Of a stretch of 64,000 nucleotides of DNA, positions 8,040-15,315 are shown one piece after another. Within the stretch, counting starts at the first letter, position 1. Every line of letters begins with the position of its first letter. The stretch comes from AP-15 sp963747735 (GTDB lineage Bacteria; Pseudomonadota; Alphaproteobacteria; ATCC43930; CGMCC-115725), in NCBI GenBank assembly GCA_963747735.1, contig CAVVGE010000007.1, forward strand, positions 62,001-126,000, in the 5' to 3' direction. The notes beneath the pieces were generated by a model, which was not told the origin of the DNA, made no database searches, and saw only the letters and a program-made list of their open reading frames with translations. A program made the position numbers and the translations under genes.

Positions 8040-9212
8040 GTGATCACACCCGTTATGCCCACCTATGGCCGGTGGGACGTTGCCGTCGACCATGGCGAAG
8101 GTGCGTGGCTCTACGCCACCGACGGCCGCAAATTCCTCGATTTTACCAGCGGCATCGCGGTCACCGGCCTCGGCCATTGCCATCCGCATCTGGTTGCCGC
8201 CGTCACCGAGCAGGCCAAGCGCCTGTGGCACGTCTCCAACATGTTCCACATTCCGGGGCAGGAGCGGCTGGCCCAGCGGCTGGTCGACAACACCTTTGCC
8301 GACACCGTGTTCTTTGGCAATTCCGGCGCCGAGGCGTGCGAGCTGGCGCTCAAGGTCGCGCGTAAATACCAGCACGACACCGGCCATCCGGAGCGCTACC
8401 GGATCATCGGCTGCGAAGGCTCGTTTCACGGCCGCACCTTCGCCACCCTCGCCGCCGCCGGCAACGAGAAATATCTCGAAGGCTTTGGCCCGCCGATGGA
8501 CGGGTTCGACCATGTCGCCTTTGGCAACCTCAACGAAATGCGCGCCGCGGTCGGCAACGAGACCGCGGCGATCTTTGTCGAGCCGGTCCAGGGCGAAGGC
8601 GGCGTGCGCACCCCGCCGGCCGGCTATTTGGAGGGCTTGCGCGATCTCGCCGACGAGTTCGGCCTCCTCCTGGTGTTCGACGAGGTGCAATCGGGGATGG
8701 GGCGGACCGGCAAGCTCTTCGCCCATCAATGGGAGGGGGTGGCGCCCGACGTCATGGCGATCGCCAAGGCGCTCGGCGGCGGTTTCCCGATCGGCGCCTG
8801 CCTCGCCACCGAGAAAGCGGCGGGCGGCATGGGGCCCGGCACGCACGGCTCGACCTTTGGCGGGAACCCCTTGGCGGTGGCGGCCGGGAACGCCGTCCTC
8901 GATGTGATGCTCGAGCCCGGCTTTTTCACCAAGGTCGAGGCCGCCGCCAAGCGGCTGCGCGGCCGGCTCGAGGAATTGGTCAAGGCTTACCCGAAGCTCT
9001 TTGCCGAATTGCGCGGCTCGGGCCTCTTGCTCGGCATCCGCTGCGTCGTGCCGGCCGGCGATGTCGTCGCCAAGCTGCGCGCCGAGGGGCTGCTGGCGCT
9101 GACCGCCGGCGACAATGTGCTGCGCATCCTGCCGCCGCTCGTCGTCACCGACGCCGAGATCGATGCCGGGATCGACATCATGCGCAAGGTGGCGCGCGAA
9201 TGGCCGCAATAA
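8040..9212 (+). CDS. argD: Acetylornithine aminotransferase
   Basis: A 390-residue PLP-dependent class III aminotransferase catalysing the reversible conversion of N-acetylglutamate semialdehyde and glutamate to N-acetylornithine and 2-oxoglutarate, in the cytoplasm. Visible landmarks are FLDFTSGIAVTGLGHCHPHL, NSGAEACELALKVARKY, EPVQGEGGVRTPPAGYL, LLLVFDEVQSGMGRTGKLF (the Asp contacting PLP) and AIAKALGGGFPIGA with the Schiff-base Lys. The GTG start has CAGGAGA upstream. Its last 13 bases overlap the start of argF, indicating translational coupling. The assignment as argD rather than another ornithine-type aminotransferase rests on similarity plus the argF neighbour. Confidence 0.93.
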   Translation: MITPVMPTYGRWDVAVDHGEGAWLYATDGRKFLDFTSGIAVTGLGHCHPHLVAAVTEQAKRLWHVSNMFHIPGQERLAQRLVDNTFADTVFFGNSGAEACELALKVARKYQHDTGHPERYRIIGCEGSFHGRTFATLAAAGNEKYLEGFGPPMDGFDHVAFGNLNEMRAAVGNETAAIFVEPVQGEGGVRTPPAGYLEGLRDLADEFGLLLVFDEVQSGMGRTGKLFAHQWEGVAPDVMAIAKALGGGFPIGACLATEKAAGGMGPGTHGSTFGGNPLAVAAGNAVLDVMLEPGFFTKVEAAAKRLRGRLEELVKAYPKLFAELRGSGLLLGIRCVVPAGDVVAKLRAEGLLALTAGDNVLRILPPLVVTDAEIDAGIDIMRKVAREWPQ

Positions 9213-10154
9213 GGCGGGCGCGCACCGCGGCGCTGGTCGGCGGCGAGGCGCCGGCCGCCGCGCCGCGCCATTTCCTCGATCTCGACCGGTTCGACAGCGG
9301 CGCGTTGCGCGGTATCCTCGACCTCGGCTTTGCCTATAAGAACGGCCGGCACGACCGGCCGCTCGCCGGCAAGACCTTGGCGATGATCTTTGAAAAGCCG
9401 TCGACGCGGACCCGCGTGTCGTTCGAGGTGGCGACCCGTCAGCTCGGCGGCGACACGATTTTTCTGAACACCGCCGACAGCCAGCTCGGCCGCGGCGAGA
9501 CCGTGGCCGACACGGCCCGCGTGCTGTCGCGCTATGTCGATGCGATCATGATCCGCACCAACGAGCCCGAAAAGCTCGACGAGCTGGCGCGTTATGCGAG
9601 CGTGCCTGTCATCAACGGGCTGACCGACGCGTCGCACCCCTGCCAGCTGATGGCCGACGTGATGACCTTGCAGGAGAAAAAGGGTCCGCTCGCCGAAGCG
9701 ACGGTCGCCTGGAGCGGCGACGGCAACAATGTCGCGGCAAGCTGGGTGCATGCCGCGGTGCGCTTCGGCTTTGCGCTCCGCCTCGCCTGCCCCGAGGGGC
9801 TCGGCCCGCCGGCAGCCCGTGCTCGATTGGGCGCGGCGCGAGGGTGGCCGGGTGCGGTTGACGCACAGGCCCGAGGAAGCGGTCGCGGGTGCGGATTGCG
9901 TCGTCACCGACACCTGGATCTCGATGGGGGCGAAGGCGACCGCCAACCGCCACAATCTCCTCGCCCCCTACCGGGTCGACGAGCGGCTGATGGCGCAGGC
10001 CAAGCCCGACGCGATCTTCATGCATTGCCTGCCGGTCAAACGCGGCCAGGAGGTCACCGCCGCGGTCGTCGACGGCCCCCGCTCGGTCGTCTGGGACGAG
10101 GCCGAGAACCGGCTGCACGCGCAAAAAGGAATCCTCGCCTGGTGTCTGTCCTAA
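9200..10154 (+). CDS. argF: Ornithine carbamoyltransferase, interrupted by one frameshift
   Basis: The first frame encodes the carbamoyl-phosphate domain: FEKPSTRTRVSFEVA (the STRTR motif), then HPCQLMADVMTL and WSGDGNNVAASWVHA, ending RLACPEGLGPP. At about 9805-9815 similarity moves to the next frame, which continues QPVLDWARREGGRV, VVTDTWISMG and the ornithine loop FMHCLPVKRGQEVT to a TAA at 10154. Removing one base near CCGCCGGCAGCC restores a normal enzyme of about 317 residues, so a single extra base is the simplest explanation. ArgF makes citrulline from ornithine. The ATG start lies inside the end of argD and the 3' end overlaps hslO, each by 13 bases. Because arginine synthesis is usually needed, an indel error is at least as likely as true inactivation. 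Confidence 0.85.
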
Positions 10155-11140
10155 ACCCCTCCGGTCCAAATCCCTCCGGCCCAAACCCCCCTGGCCAAAA
10201 TTCCCCTGGCCAAAATCCCTCCGGCCAAAACCGCCCGCCCGACGATCTGGTCCAGCCGTTTCGCATCGGCCCCTATGCGTTGCGCGGGCGCCTGGTGCGG
10301 CTCGGCCCGGCGATCGACCGCATCTTGTCGCAGCATGATTACCCGGCCCCGGTCGCGAGCTTGCTCGGCGAGGCGATCACGCTCGCCGTGATGTTGGCGG
10401 GCGCCCTCAAATACGACGGCGTCTTCACACTGCAAACCAAGGGCGACGGCCCGATCGGGCTGATGGTCGCCGATGTCTCGACCACGGGTGCGGTGCGCGG
10501 CTATGCCCAGTTCGACGCGGCAAAGCTGGCGGCGGCCCCCGCCATGACGGACGAGTCGCCATCGGTGCCGGACCTCGTCGGCCACGGCTACATCGCCTTC
10601 ACCGTCGATCAAGGCGAGCACACCGACCGCTATCAGGGCATCGTCGAATTGTTGGGCGCCACGCTCGCCGATTGCGCCCAGCACTATTTCCGCCAGTCGG
10701 AGCAGATCCAGGCCGGGATCACGCTCGCCGTCGGCCGGGCCGGGCCGGGCAGCACCTGGCGCGCCGGCGGGCTGATGCTGCAGCGGGTGCCGCCCGAAGG
10801 CGGCTACACGGTGATTGCCGACGATGTCGAGGATGGCTGGCGCCGGGCGATGGTGCTGATGAGCTCGGCCACCGCCGCCGAGCTGATCGACCCCGGCCTG
10901 CCGCCGAACCGCCTCCTCTATCGCCTGTTTCACGAGGACGGGGTACGGGTGTTTCGCAGCCACCCGCTCGAAGCGCGCTGCCGCTGCTCGCGCGAGCGGA
11001 TCGAGACGATCCTGCGCGCCTTTCCGGCGGACGAGATCGAGGACATGCAAAAGGAGCGGCAGACCACCGTCACCTGCGAGTTCTGCAGCACGAGCTACGT
11101 CTTCGAGGCCGCCGAGCTGGCCCGCCTCGCCCCCGCCTGA
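10142..11140 (+). CDS. hslO: Redox-regulated chaperone Hsp33
   Basis: A 332-residue Hsp33 homologue. The N-terminal domain runs from about residue 35 (VQPFRIGPYALRGRLVRLG), with family motifs YPAPVASLLGEAITLAVML, LMVADVSTTGAVRGYAQFD and RLFHEDGVRVF. The C-terminal redox switch shows the CxC of CRCSRERI and the CxxC of CEFC, which bind zinc and form disulfides on oxidation to activate holdase function. The GTG start at 10142 overlaps argF by 13 bases. Unusually, residues 4-29 are five pentapeptide repeats of the N-P-S/P-G-P/Q type encoded by a 15-bp tandem array, absent from ordinary Hsp33; the native start may have been further in. Confidence 0.9.
   Translation: MSVLNPSGPNPSGPNPPGQNSPGQNPSGQNRPPDDLVQPFRIGPYALRGRLVRLGPAIDRILSQHDYPAPVASLLGEAITLAVMLAGALKYDGVFTLQTKGDGPIGLMVADVSTTGAVRGYAQFDAAKLAAAPAMTDESPSVPDLVGHGYIAFTVDQGEHTDRYQGIVELLGATLADCAQHYFRQSEQIQAGITLAVGRAGPGSTWRAGGLMLQRVPPEGGYTVIADDVEDGWRRAMVLMSSATAAELIDPGLPPNRLLYRLFHEDGVRVFRSHPLEARCRCSRERIETILRAFPADEIEDMQKERQTTVTCEFCSTSYVFEAAELARLAPA
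10154..10228 (+). repeat. Five tandem 15-bp repeats at the start of hslO
   Basis: Five 15-bp units of the form AATCCCTCCGGCCCA, diverged from each other at two to five positions, begin at the argF stop codon and lie within the first 30 codons of hslO. Because the unit is a multiple of three, copy number can change without a frameshift; the encoded segment is a Pro/Gly/Asn-rich flexible tail. Confidence 0.85.
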
Positions 11141-11141
11141 G

Positions 11142-12017
11142 ATGGCGCCCGACATGACGCCCGACAGCAAGAGCGGCTACGACGCCGAATGGCAGGCCCG
11201 GTTCGGCGACGATCCGCCGCCCGGCGATCTCCCCGACATTCCTTGGCTGCGTCAGGTGCTGCTGCGCCGCACGCAACGCCGCTACGACGCGCGCCCGGTC
11301 TCCGAGCCGTTGCTGCAATTGCTGCTCGGGGCCGCCTTCTCGGCTTCCTCGAAATCGGATTTTCAGCAGGTCTCGGTCGTCCGCGTCGCCGATCGGGACC
11401 GGCGCGACCGGCTTGCAGCACTCGTCCCCGACATGCCGTGGATCGGCGCCGCTCCGGTCTTTCTCGTCTTCTGCGGCGATGCGCGGCGCTTGGAGCGGCT
11501 CGGCGAATTGCGCGGCCATGTGATCGAAAACGGCCGGGTCGAAAACGGCCGGCTCGAAGGCTTTTTCAACGCCGCGGTCGATGCCGCGCTGGTCATGCAA
11601 ACCTTCACCCTCGCCGCCGAGACGGCGGGCCTCGGCTGCTGCCCGATCAGCGCCTTGCGCAACCACGCTGCCGCGGTCGCGACGATCCTCGAGCTGCCCG
11701 ACAAGGTGTTCCCGGTCGCCGGGCTCTCGCTCGGCTATCCCGCTGCCGAAGGCTATATCAGCCTGCGCCTGCCGCTCGCTATCGGCCTGCACACCGACCG
11801 CTACGACGACAGCGGTCTCGCCGCCGCGGTCGACGCCTACGACCATCGCCGCGACGCCCGTTTCTCGATCCCGCGCGAGCGCCGGCGCGCCCCCGAAACC
11901 TTTGGCGACGCCGCCTTTTACGGCTGGTCCGAGGACAAGGCGCGCCAAGCCGCCGCCGACCCCGAAGGCCAAACCTTCCCCGTCTGGCTGCGCAGCCGCG
12001 GCTTCACCTTCGATTAG
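11142..12017 (+). CDS. Nitroreductase family protein
   Basis: A 291-residue protein of the FMN-dependent nitroreductase fold. The family N-terminal motif LLRRTQRRYDARPVSEPLLQ is at about residue 40, the central helix DAALVMQTFTLAAETAGLG with the usual GLGCCPIS and the LELPDKVFPVAGLSLGYP stretch follows. These enzymes use NAD(P)H to reduce nitro, quinone or enal groups; the natural substrate is not evident. An in-frame 15-bp duplication gives ENGRVENGR at about residues 127-135. It starts two bases after the hslO stop, so it probably belongs to the same transcript. C-terminal extension beyond about residue 230 is not typical of small nitroreductases. Confidence 0.85.
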   Translation: MAPDMTPDSKSGYDAEWQARFGDDPPPGDLPDIPWLRQVLLRRTQRRYDARPVSEPLLQLLLGAAFSASSKSDFQQVSVVRVADRDRRDRLAALVPDMPWIGAAPVFLVFCGDARRLERLGELRGHVIENGRVENGRLEGFFNAAVDAALVMQTFTLAAETAGLGCCPISALRNHAAAVATILELPDKVFPVAGLSLGYPAAEGYISLRLPLAIGLHTDRYDDSGLAAAVDAYDHRRDARFSIPRERRRAPETFGDAAFYGWSEDKARQAAADPEGQTFPVWLRSRGFTFD

Positions 12018-12234
12018 CCACCCAATCGTCAAAGTTGTGCTACCCTGCCGGTCGTCACGCCTGCAGGAGCCCGCCGATCTTTCACCCCGAGGAAGGTCAG
12101 GTGCCCCACTGTCCCTCGCCGCCCTGGCGGGCGGAGAGGGAGACCGCCGCAGGTGCTGACCGCATGACCCGGCGCCGTAGATAAGAAGCTCGGATTCTCT
12201 TATATTCGTAGAAGGAAGAGCATGGGGCAGGCGA

Positions 12235-12525
12235 ATGACGCTGGTGCGGGTGCGCCGGATGGCGCAGCTAACGTTGCCGGCCGAGGTGCGGCGGGTATTG
12301 AACGTCAAAGAGGGCGATTATCTGGAGGCGGAAATTGTCGATCAGGGCGTGCTGCTCAGGCCGGTTGCCGTTGTCGAGCGCGACCGCGCCTGGCAGGGCA
12401 TTGTGCATGCGGTCTCGCAGGTTCGCGATCTCGGGGCGCGGCCCGGCGAGGATAACCAGGCCGAGGAGGAGAAGATCGCCGGGATGGTAAAGGAGCACCG
12501 GCGCATAAAACCAAAACGTGCCTAA
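12235..12525 (+). CDS. AbrB/SpoVT-type antitoxin
   Basis: A 96-residue protein whose first 45 residues (RRMAQLTLPAEVRRVLNVKE, then GDYLEAEIVDQGVLLRPV) match the swapped-hairpin AbrB/MazE DNA-binding fold found in antitoxins; the C-terminus is charged and likely disordered until bound to a toxin. It overlaps the next gene, a PIN-domain toxin fragment, by eight bases, the classic arrangement of a vapBC-like operon. The antitoxin would neutralise the RNase and repress the promoter. The partner is truncated, so this antitoxin may now be an orphan. A 6-bp GC hairpin without a T tract lies upstream at 12119-12134. Confidence 0.8.
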   Translation: MTLVRVRRMAQLTLPAEVRRVLNVKEGDYLEAEIVDQGVLLRPVAVVERDRAWQGIVHAVSQVRDLGARPGEDNQAEEEKIAGMVKEHRRIKPKRA

Positions 12526-12748
12526 AGCGGTCCTCGACACGACAGTGCTGGTCAGCGCCTTCCTGCGGCCGACGCACGGCGGAGCTTCGTTCGAGCTCCT
12601 TCGTTTCGCGAGGGAGGGCAGGTTCGAGCTTCACCTGTCGAACGGCATTCTCGACGAGGTGGCGCATACGCTGATGACGCACGAAAGGAGCCGGACCTTC
12701 CTGTCGGTTGGGCTTTGGCTTCGCTTGAAGAGGCGGCTACGGGGGTAA
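12518..12748 (+). pseudogene. Truncated PIN-domain (VapC-like, COG1569-type) toxin
   Basis: Seventy-six residues starting at a GTG that overlaps the antitoxin stop. The N-terminal AVLDTTVLVSAFLRPTHGG contains the first PIN catalytic Asp, and LHLSNGILDEVAHTL carries a conserved Glu. Family members are about 130-145 residues; the C-terminal half with the D-P-D-D catalytic pair is missing, replaced by an unrelated FLSVGLWLRLKRRLRG tail. Another frame from about 12690 (WALASLEEAATGVTTVDP...) stays open to 12849 and could belong to a different joined gene. It is very likely nonfunctional as an RNase. Confidence 0.65.
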
Positions 12749-12845
12749 CAACTGTCGATCCGCGTAGAGAAGGGCAATCGTTCGCCCAAATCGGGTTAGA
12801 TGCCGCAGTCGAACATTACGATCGGTCGATTGCTGAGGAAGGCCA

Positions 12846-13146
12846 ATGATCGAGAACAAACGCGCTATCTCCACCGACCTGGATAAGCTCAACGCTCATG
12901 AAATCCAGCCCGAAGAATACGAGGACATCCCCGAGTTGACCGATGAGTGGTTCGACAAAGCCGAGCTCGCCACCGGCGGCACCGTCGTCCGGCCCGCCAA
13001 GCGCCCTGGGCGCCCTAAATCCGACACCGCTAAAAAGCTGATCGCGCTGCGCCTCGATCCCGATATCGTCGAGCGGTTCCGGGCCACCGGCCCCATGGCA
13101 ATCGCGCATCAACCTGATTCTGCGAAACTATCTCGAAAAGGCGTGA
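12846..13146 (+). pseudogene. BrnA-family antitoxin, frameshifted near its end
   Basis: The first 83 codons encode a protein with the BrnA layout: acidic EYEDIPELTDEWFDKAEL, a basic linker (RPAKRPGRPKSD) and the ribbon-helix-helix segment KKLIALRLDPDIVERFRATG. After GP the expected WQSRINLILRNYLEKA is found in the next frame, ending at a TGA at 13146; a loss of two bases or gain of one near 13090 explains it. In the unshifted frame the protein ends with unrelated residues at 13178. BrnA normally pairs with an upstream BrnT ribonuclease toxin; none is recognisable upstream. Start ATG overlaps a preceding stop as ATGA. Confidence 0.65.
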
Positions 13147-13174
13147 CGGGTATAAGACGATGTCGCCGGACTCA

Positions 13175-13203
13175 TTGACAAATTAGATATAATATGATAT
13201 ACG
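13175..13203 (+). promoter_or_regulatory. Candidate sigma-70 promoter in an AT-rich stretch
   Basis: TTGACA, then 17 bases made almost only of A and T, then TATACG. The local AT-richness is striking in this GC-rich genome. It points into the hsdM-like remnant and may be the surviving promoter of a deleted locus. Confidence 0.4.
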
Positions 13204-13398
13204 CAACCGATCGAGTGAATTGATCGGCGCGAAGGCGCATTCCTGGTCTCGATCTGATAAAACAGGCGGAACAGGCCAGGCGCCGCTCCGGGAGGCAAAA
13301 ATCTGCGCGTTCGGAACGACTGGGCGGAACGACTGGGCGGGCCGCCGCGGCGGCGGCGGAAAAATCTTCGGCGAACCCGGAGGGATTGCCGCTGGCCG

Positions 13399-13682
13399 GT
13401 GTTGCGCGATCCGCAAGGCGAAGAATTGGCCCGGCGCTATTTGGCGATCCTCGACAAGCTCTCCCGTCTCTCGGGCATCGTGGGCACAATCTTTCTGAAG
13501 GCGCAGAACGAAATCCAGGACCCGGCCAAGCTCCGCCCGCTGGTCGGGCCGATCGACGGCCAGGGATGGCTCGATCTCGGCGTCGGAGCGGCCGATGGTG
13601 CGGGCCTGCCGAAATCGTCGAAAATCTGGAGGCGGCCCTCGACCGTTTCCGCAAGGTGGCGGCGAGCCTGCAAGCGGGCTGA
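13399..13682 (+). pseudogene. Remnant of a type I restriction-modification methylase (HsdM)
   Basis: One frame gives LAILDKLSRLSGIVGTIF followed by LKAQNEIQDPAKLRPLV and IDGQGWLDLGV, which matches the segment that precedes the catalytic domain in a subgroup of HsdM methylases. From about 13605 a second frame gives EIVENLEAALDRFRKVAASL and a stop, resembling the C-terminal tail of HsdM. The entire catalytic domain (the NPPY region) between these is absent, so this is an internally deleted, frame-broken scar. No specificity or restriction subunit is nearby. A 13-bp tandem duplication lies just upstream at 13313-13338. Confidence 0.55.
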
Positions 13683-13776
13683 CAGGGGGGTGCCCTGGAA
13701 CCGGGCGGGCGGAAGATTACATTCAGCGGCGGCCGGGATGCTCGGCCGCGTCAATCTGCTTTTTGGACGGATCAGG

Positions 13777-15129
13777 ATGACCAGTCTTTCGCGCCCGCAG
13801 CGCACGCTCGCCCGCACCGCCGCCGCGGCGCTGATGCTGATGGCGCTGCACGGCTGCGACAGCGCCGGCGCCGGCCCCGCCGGACCCGACAACGCGACCG
13901 ATTTCGGCTTTCTCCACGACGTCTTCCGCAAGGTCGAGAACAATTACGTCCAGCCGGTCACCGAGAACGAGCTGACGACCGATGCGCTCAAGGGAATGCT
14001 GAGCCGGCTCGACCCGCATTCCGACTATATGGACGAAGACCAGTATCACCAGATGTCGGCGGTCACCCGCGGCGAGTTCGGCGGCATCGGCATCGAGCTG
14101 ACCTTGGAGGGGAAAGTCCCCGAGGTCATCGCCCCGATCGACGGCACGCCCGCGGCGAATGCCGGCATCGAGCCCGGCGACCGCATCGTCAGGATCGACG
14201 GCCAGGCGACCACCGGCATGGATGTCGAGGCGATCGTCAAGCGCCTGCGCGGCGCGGCCGGCAGCCGCGTCACCTTGACCATCGCCCGCACCGACCGGCC
14301 GCCTTTCGATGTCGCGTTGACCCGCGCGGTCATCCATGTCGTCTCGGTCAAGTCGAGCCTCCAGCCCGACCGGATCGGCTATGCCCGCATCACCTCCTTT
14401 ACCGAGAACACCGCGAGCGAGCTCGCTGCGGCGATCACCCGCCTCAAGGAGCGCGCGCACGGCCGGCTCAACGGCTTGATCCTCGATTTGCGCAACAACC
14501 CCGGCGGCCTGCTCGACGCCGCGGTCGATGTCACCGGCGAATTGGTCGATGGCGGCACCGTCGTGACGACGCGCGGACGCAACACCGAGGACGACCACGT
14601 CTATCGCGCCCCGGTGGCCGGCGACCTCTTGCCCGGGGTGCCGATGGTGGTGCTGATCAACAGCGCCTCGGCCTCGGCCGCCGAGATCGTTGCCGGCGCC
14701 CTGCAGGACCAGCACCGCGCCCGGCTGATCGGCACCCGCAGCTTTGGCAAAGGCTCGGTGCAGACGATCATCCCGCTCGAAGGGCATGGCGCCTTGCGCC
14801 TGACGACGGCGCTTTATTACACACCCTCGGGGCGCTCGATTCAGGGCCACGGCATCGCCCCCGACATCATCGTCGGCCTGCCCAAAAACGAGCAGGTGGC
14901 GAACGCGCTCGTCACCTATGAGAGCGACCTCTACGGCGCCTTTAAGAATGCCGGCTCGCTCGGCGTCAACCACGCCGCCGCCGCGGCCGCGACCCAATCC
15001 GGCGCCGAGCCCAATGACCACCCGATCAGGCCGCTGAACATCGCCACCAGCAACGACGCCCAGTTCGAGGCGGCGCTCGACTACCTGCACCGCGCCGTGC
15101 GCCGCGACATCGGCACCCACCACGGCTGA
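13777..15129 (+). CDS. S41-family carboxy-terminal processing protease, lipoprotein
   Basis: A 450-residue CtpA-like periplasmic serine protease. The N-terminus (ALMLMALHGCDSAG) ends in a lipobox-like segment with Cys at about residue 28, suggesting membrane anchoring. A helical region is followed by a PDZ domain (GEFGGIGIELTLEGKVPEV to about residue 180) and the S41 catalytic domain with LILDLRNNPGGLLDAAVDV, the nucleophile region INSASASAAEIVAGAL and the catalytic Lys in SFGKGSVQTIIPL. Such enzymes trim or degrade tagged or misfolded envelope proteins. I chose the ATG at 13777 because it gives the signal sequence; the frame is open upstream into the hsdM remnant. A hairpin with T-run follows the stop. 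Confidence 0.9.
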   Translation: MTSLSRPQRTLARTAAAALMLMALHGCDSAGAGPAGPDNATDFGFLHDVFRKVENNYVQPVTENELTTDALKGMLSRLDPHSDYMDEDQYHQMSAVTRGEFGGIGIELTLEGKVPEVIAPIDGTPAANAGIEPGDRIVRIDGQATTGMDVEAIVKRLRGAAGSRVTLTIARTDRPPFDVALTRAVIHVVSVKSSLQPDRIGYARITSFTENTASELAAAITRLKERAHGRLNGLILDLRNNPGGLLDAAVDVTGELVDGGTVVTTRGRNTEDDHVYRAPVAGDLLPGVPMVVLINSASASAAEIVAGALQDQHRARLIGTRSFGKGSVQTIIPLEGHGALRLTTALYYTPSGRSIQGHGIAPDIIVGLPKNEQVANALVTYESDLYGAFKNAGSLGVNHAAAAAATQSGAEPNDHPIRPLNIATSNDAQFEAALDYLHRAVRRDIGTHHG

Positions 15130-15137
15130 GCGGGGTT

Positions 15138-15306
15138 AGAGCATGATCCGATTAGCTGGAAGCGCTCTCCAATCCCCTCGGCCGGACTTGATCCGGCCGT
15201 CTCCGTCTTTTTGTTCTGACATCTGCGCATCAGACGTGGACCCCCGGGTCAAGCCCGGGGGAGGCGAGAAAGCTTGAGATGCTCCGATCTAACGCGATCA
15301 GGCTCT
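15138..15306. repeat. MITE-like element with imperfect terminal inverted repeats
   Basis: The left end AGAGCATGATCCGATTAG and the reverse complement of the right end (AGAGCCTGATCGCGTTAG) are near-identical, giving terminal inverted repeats of roughly 30 bp around a 110-bp core. The core contains two strong hairpins: CGGCCGGA/TCCGGCCG at 15179-15199 and the perfect CCCCCGGG/CCCGGGGG at 15241-15261. No ORF is present. This is the look of a nonautonomous dispersed element; AGAGCATGATCCGATTAG-type sequences are common in alphaproteobacterial intergenic DNA. It sits between two convergent genes. Confidence 0.6.
15179..15212 (+). terminator. Likely rho-independent terminator of the S41 protease gene
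   Basis: An 8-bp perfect GC-rich stem (CGGCCGGA with TCCGGCCG) and a five-base loop are followed a few bases later by TCTTTTT. It lies 50 bp after the stop codon. It is also part of the surrounding MITE-like element, so the terminator role may be incidental. Confidence 0.5.
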
Positions 15307-15315
15307 ACGGGGGGG

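Noticed and set aside
10154..10228. 15-bp repeats as a CRISPR array
   Set aside because: Units are contiguous, without spacers, and diverged; it is a coding tandem repeat.
8729..11140. Apparent 803-codon open frame linking argF and hslO as a fusion protein
   Set aside because: Only the ends match known proteins; the middle is the out-of-frame second half of argF. A frameshift in argF explains it better than a fusion.
12119..12134. GC-rich hairpin CCGCCC/GGGCGG as terminator after the nitroreductase gene
   Set aside because: A six-base stem without a T tract is expected by chance in DNA this GC-rich; kept only as a remark.
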